Positions 6,281-8,429 of a stretch of 8,429 bases of DNA are shown in pieces; the first letter of the stretch is position 1; each line of letters begins with the position of its first letter. This DNA is from Candidatus Woesearchaeota archaeon (lineage in GTDB: Archaea > Nanobdellota > Nanobdellia > SCGC-AAA011-G17 > GW2011-AR17). Where the stretch lies: NCBI GenBank assembly GCA_018302165.1, contig JAGWAA010000050.1:1-8429 (forward strand), given 5' to 3'. A model generated the notes under the pieces. The model saw nothing but the letters and a program-made list of their open reading frames with translations, did no database searches and had not been told where the DNA came from. A program made the position numbers and the translations under genes.

Positions 6281-6886
6281 ATGTTAATCAACAAAACAAC
6301 AGCAAAAATTTTGCAGATATTTACAGGGCATATTACTGAAACTTATTCCATAAGAGAGATTGCAAGAATCTTAAATATGCATGTTTCATTAGCACATAGA
6401 TCCATAAAATCATTAATTGAAAATAATATTATTCTATTAGATAAACATAAGAAACTTTACCTTAATTATAAATCAAACCACGAACTATTAATAAGTTCAG
6501 AATATCAAAGAAAAGAAAATTTATTATCCAATAAAAAATACAAGGACTTAGCCTTATTTTCAGAGGAAGTAATTAATAAAATAGAAGAAAACAATTTTAT
6601 TTTATTATTATTCGGTTCAATAATTGAATCAAATAAGCCAAGAGATATTGATATTCTTTTGATTGTTGATAATAATGATAAAATAGAATTTCACGAAAAA
6701 TTCTTAGATAATATTACTTCAAATTATAATCTCCCATTTGAAACAAGAGTAATAAGTTTTGAAAGTATACAAGAAATGCTTGTAAAACGTGATGAAAAAA
6801 ATATAATGAATGAAATACTAAATAAACATATTATTCTATTTGGAGCAGAATTATTTTATAGATTAATCAAAAAATGGAGACTATAA
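6281..6886 (+). CDS. HTH-MNT nucleotidyltransferase, probable antitoxin of a HEPN pair
   Basis: A 201-residue protein from ATG 6281; an in-frame GTG at 6251 lies before the predicted transcript start and inside the repeat. Residues 5-60 form a winged helix (YSIREIARILNMHVSLAHRSIKSL). Residues 107-129 hold the nucleotidyltransferase core, FGS (111-113) and DID (122-124), followed by hydrophobic ILLIV: the GS...DxD pair that binds nucleotide and metal. The spacing between Ser113 and Asp122 is eight residues, shorter than the usual 10-11 with a conserved Gly, so activity should be tested. The end (ILNKHIILFGAELFYRLIKKWRL) matches archaeal members as I recall them. In studied MntA-HepT pairs the MNT partner AMPylates the HEPN toxin and blocks it. 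It shares a TAATG junction with the HEPN gene, and the HTH suggests autoregulation. Confidence 0.8.
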   Translation: MLINKTTAKILQIFTGHITETYSIREIARILNMHVSLAHRSIKSLIENNIILLDKHKKLYLNYKSNHELLISSEYQRKENLLSNKKYKDLALFSEEVINKIEENNFILLLFGSIIESNKPRDIDILLIVDNNDKIEFHEKFLDNITSNYNLPFETRVISFESIQEMLVKRDEKNIMNEILNKHIILFGAELFYRLIKKWRL

Positions 6887-7473
6887 TGCTAGAAGAGAAA
6901 ACACTTAAAGAAATCAAAACAAGAATCATAGATTATCAAAATAGAGAAATCATCAAAACAAAAAATAATCCAAGATTCACAGAATTCTTTCTCAAAAATG
7001 CAGAAGATTCAATAGAATCAGCAAAAGTATTATTTGAAATTACAACAAATCCAAAGAAACAAAAACAATTTGGTTTCACAAATTTTAATGGATTACTTTG
7101 GGTAGTTAATGCAAGTTATTACAGCATGTTTTATATGACAAGAGCATTATTAGAAAATGAAGGAATAAAAATAAAAACAGATTTATCAATTCATCTAGTC
7201 ACATTCGATGTTTTAGTTCATTATTTTTATTTAACAAAAAAATTACAAAAAGAATTTATTGAAGATTTATTAGAAGCAGAAAATGATGCCGCAGAACTTT
7301 TAGGCAAACAAAAAGCAGACGAAATCATAGAAGAATATTATTTTGAAAGAAGAAAAAGAGGAATATTTACTTATGAAATGGGTGAAATTCTTCTTCAAAC
7401 AAAAGCAAAAACTTCCTTAGAAAGAGCACAAAAATTTAGAAAAGAAATTCTCAGCATAATTCATAAATACTAG
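6886..7473 (+). CDS. HEPN-domain protein, probable RNase toxin or its inactive relative
   Basis: The product is 195 residues from ATG 6886, which overlaps the MNT stop (TAATG) and has GGAG six bases upstream; the in-frame ATG at 6874 adds only four residues. It is all-helical: NAEDSIESAKVLFE, then GLLWVVNASYYSMFYMTRALL (70-89), the classic HEPN helix pair, then SIHLV, and ERRKRGIFTYEMG. In HEPN RNases the active site is R-x4-6-H and a nearby Tyr is AMPylated (R-x4-H-x-Y). Here the motif reads Arg156-x4-Phe161-x-Tyr163: the His is missing while Arg and Tyr remain. The ending KTSLERAQKFRKEI fits the archaeal subfamily as I remember it. It is cotranscribed with the MNT gene. A toxin or a regulated RNA-binding protein are both possible. 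Confidence 0.8.
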   Translation: MLEEKTLKEIKTRIIDYQNREIIKTKNNPRFTEFFLKNAEDSIESAKVLFEITTNPKKQKQFGFTNFNGLLWVVNASYYSMFYMTRALLENEGIKIKTDLSIHLVTFDVLVHYFYLTKKLQKEFIEDLLEAENDAAELLGKQKADEIIEEYYFERRKRGIFTYEMGEILLQTKAKTSLERAQKFRKEILSIIHKY

Positions 7474-8429
7474 CTCCAAGTACTCAAATCAATATAATAA
7501 GATCCAAAGTTTTCATACTTATCTTCACAAATCAAATAATATTCTAAAGAATCAAAATCCACATCAAATTCAGTTTCATATTCACTTCCAGTATTCATTG
7601 AAATTCCTTCACCATATGTAAATGCTTCACTAGCTCTTTCACATAATAATTCTTCATCAAACTCAATTGTCAAAACAGAATAAATCTCGTCGACATACAA
7701 TTTTTCAATCTGTGCAATATCCTCATCAACTTCTATTGTAAATGTAGTCTCACCTGATGCTCTATTCCCTGCAATATCTTGACAAGTAACATAATAAGTA
7801 TACTCCCCTTCACTCAAAGTCAAAGTTTGTGAATGTTCAGTACTATTCGTTTCTGCAAATACAACCATGCTATTAAAATCAACATCATTCGGACTGAATG
7901 CACAGAGAGCAACACCACTATCAGCACCGTCGGAAGTTCCAACTAATATTTCAATGGTCTCATCATAAATTATTCCTGAAGGCTCAACACTATCAACAAC
8001 TAATTCATTTTCAGTCTTCTTAGTTTTGAACTCATAACTATCTTCATTAATATTTACAGCATTATCCTTGCACCTAAAGAAATAACTATTGATTTCTTCA
8101 TCACTCACACCAGTCAAAGTAGTTGAACATTCATAGGTTCCAAAATAAACTGAACTTTGTTGGAATCCAGAACTAGCACAACTCATTTCCCCATCCATAT
8201 ACTCATAACCAGTATCATTTCTCGCCCATAAACACTGTGCAGGTTCATTAGTATACAAACTAAATTCTGTTTCATCAACTTCAAAAGGCATGTATGATCC
8301 TGAATCTATCGACGTATATTTTATTTCAACAGGCGTTAAATCAGGACTATCATCAACAGTAAATCTCACAAAATAATCTCTCTCATTTGCATTCCCCAAA
8401 GCATCTGAACATCTAATATAAATATTATA
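7470..8429 (-). CDS. Cys-rich modular surface protein, N-terminus outside window (partial)
   Basis: The frame is open through the right edge, with 319 residues visible; a TTG at 8399 is not the real start, because the upstream codons YNIYIRCSDA belong to the same repeat pattern. The product is a chain of Ig-like or fibronectin-like beta modules. The motif YIRCSDALGN, YFFRCKDNAVN, YYVTCQDIAGN, YLICEDKYEN occurs four times and each later copy is paired with an upstream Cys (CLW, CAF, CER), suggesting one disulfide per module. The first visible module is followed by RDYFVRFTVDDSPD, as in repeats common in secreted DPANN proteins. A role in adhesion or host contact is inferred. The stop overlaps tail to tail with the HEPN gene: CTAG at 7470-7473 supplies both TAG codons. 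Confidence 0.8.
   Translation of the reverse strand, partial: YNIYIRCSDALGNANERDYFVRFTVDDSPDLTPVEIKYTSIDSGSYMPFEVDETEFSLYTNEPAQCLWARNDTGYEYMDGEMSCASSGFQQSSVYFGTYECSTTLTGVSDEEINSYFFRCKDNAVNINEDSYEFKTKKTENELVVDSVEPSGIIYDETIEILVGTSDGADSGVALCAFSPNDVDFNSMVVFAETNSTEHSQTLTLSEGEYTYYVTCQDIAGNRASGETTFTIEVDEDIAQIEKLYVDEIYSVLTIEFDEELLCERASEAFTYGEGISMNTGSEYETEFDVDFDSLEYYLICEDKYENFGSYYIDLSTWS

Noticed and set aside
1..8429. CRISPR array, tRNA, rRNA or insertion-sequence ends
   Set aside because: No regular repeat-spacer pattern, cloverleaf-like sequence, rRNA-like block, or terminal inverted repeats with a transposase were seen on either strand.

Overview
The window looks like a stretch of an AT-rich DPANN archaeal genome, most likely Woesearchaeota/Pacearchaeota-like. 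The evidence is an MJ-class S-layer protein, several short proteins with archaeal class III (type IV pilin-like) signal sequences, archaeal TATA boxes with a likely leaderless operon, poly-T termination, and a Cys-rich 'YxxxCxD' modular surface protein of a kind I associate with these lineages. No database search was possible; family names rest on motif recognition.

Left part (1-3226, minus strand). Positions 1-936 hold two tandem, single-TM, outward-facing proteins that look like diverged paralogues; the second runs off the left edge. The first is frameshifted near its end by a 5-bp tandem duplication (466-475). When the duplication is removed, a convincing C-terminus appears in the other frame and overlaps the next start. 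A poly-T terminator separates this pair from the S-layer gene (1006-3226). In that gene the signal peptide (3226-3131) and the mature protein (3129-1006) lie in different frames, joined at a GCT-TGA-C site that superficially resembles the bacterial prfB +1 frameshift site. It has a TATA box about 140 bp upstream of its start and hence a long leader.

Middle part (3557-5948, minus strand). Four overlapping genes encode small extracytoplasmic proteins, each beginning with a pilin-like [KR]-[GA]-[QE] plus hydrophobic helix. All junctions overlap (11, 26 and 4 bp) and a single promoter gives a probable leaderless transcript. I read it as one translationally coupled operon for a pilus-like or pseudopilus-like envelope complex; its function is unknown.

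Right part (6001-8429). A decayed BRO-N/antirepressor-like fragment (minus strand) abuts a plus-strand HTH-MNT nucleotidyltransferase and HEPN pair, a probable toxin-antitoxin or defence module whose promoter carries a 22-bp-spaced direct repeat, a likely autoregulatory operator. The HEPN protein has Phe where the RNase His is expected but keeps the Tyr that is AMPylated in studied pairs. The pair ends tail to tail with a minus-strand modular surface protein (7470-8429, N-terminus outside the window); the two stop codons share one CTAG.

Taken together, the region is a cell-envelope locus (S-layer, pilin-like operon, anchored and modular surface proteins) interrupted by a small mobile/defence island. 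Three reading-frame lesions in 8.4 kb (S-layer, paralogue pair, BRO-N remnant) suggest real decay or variation, or indel errors in the assembly.
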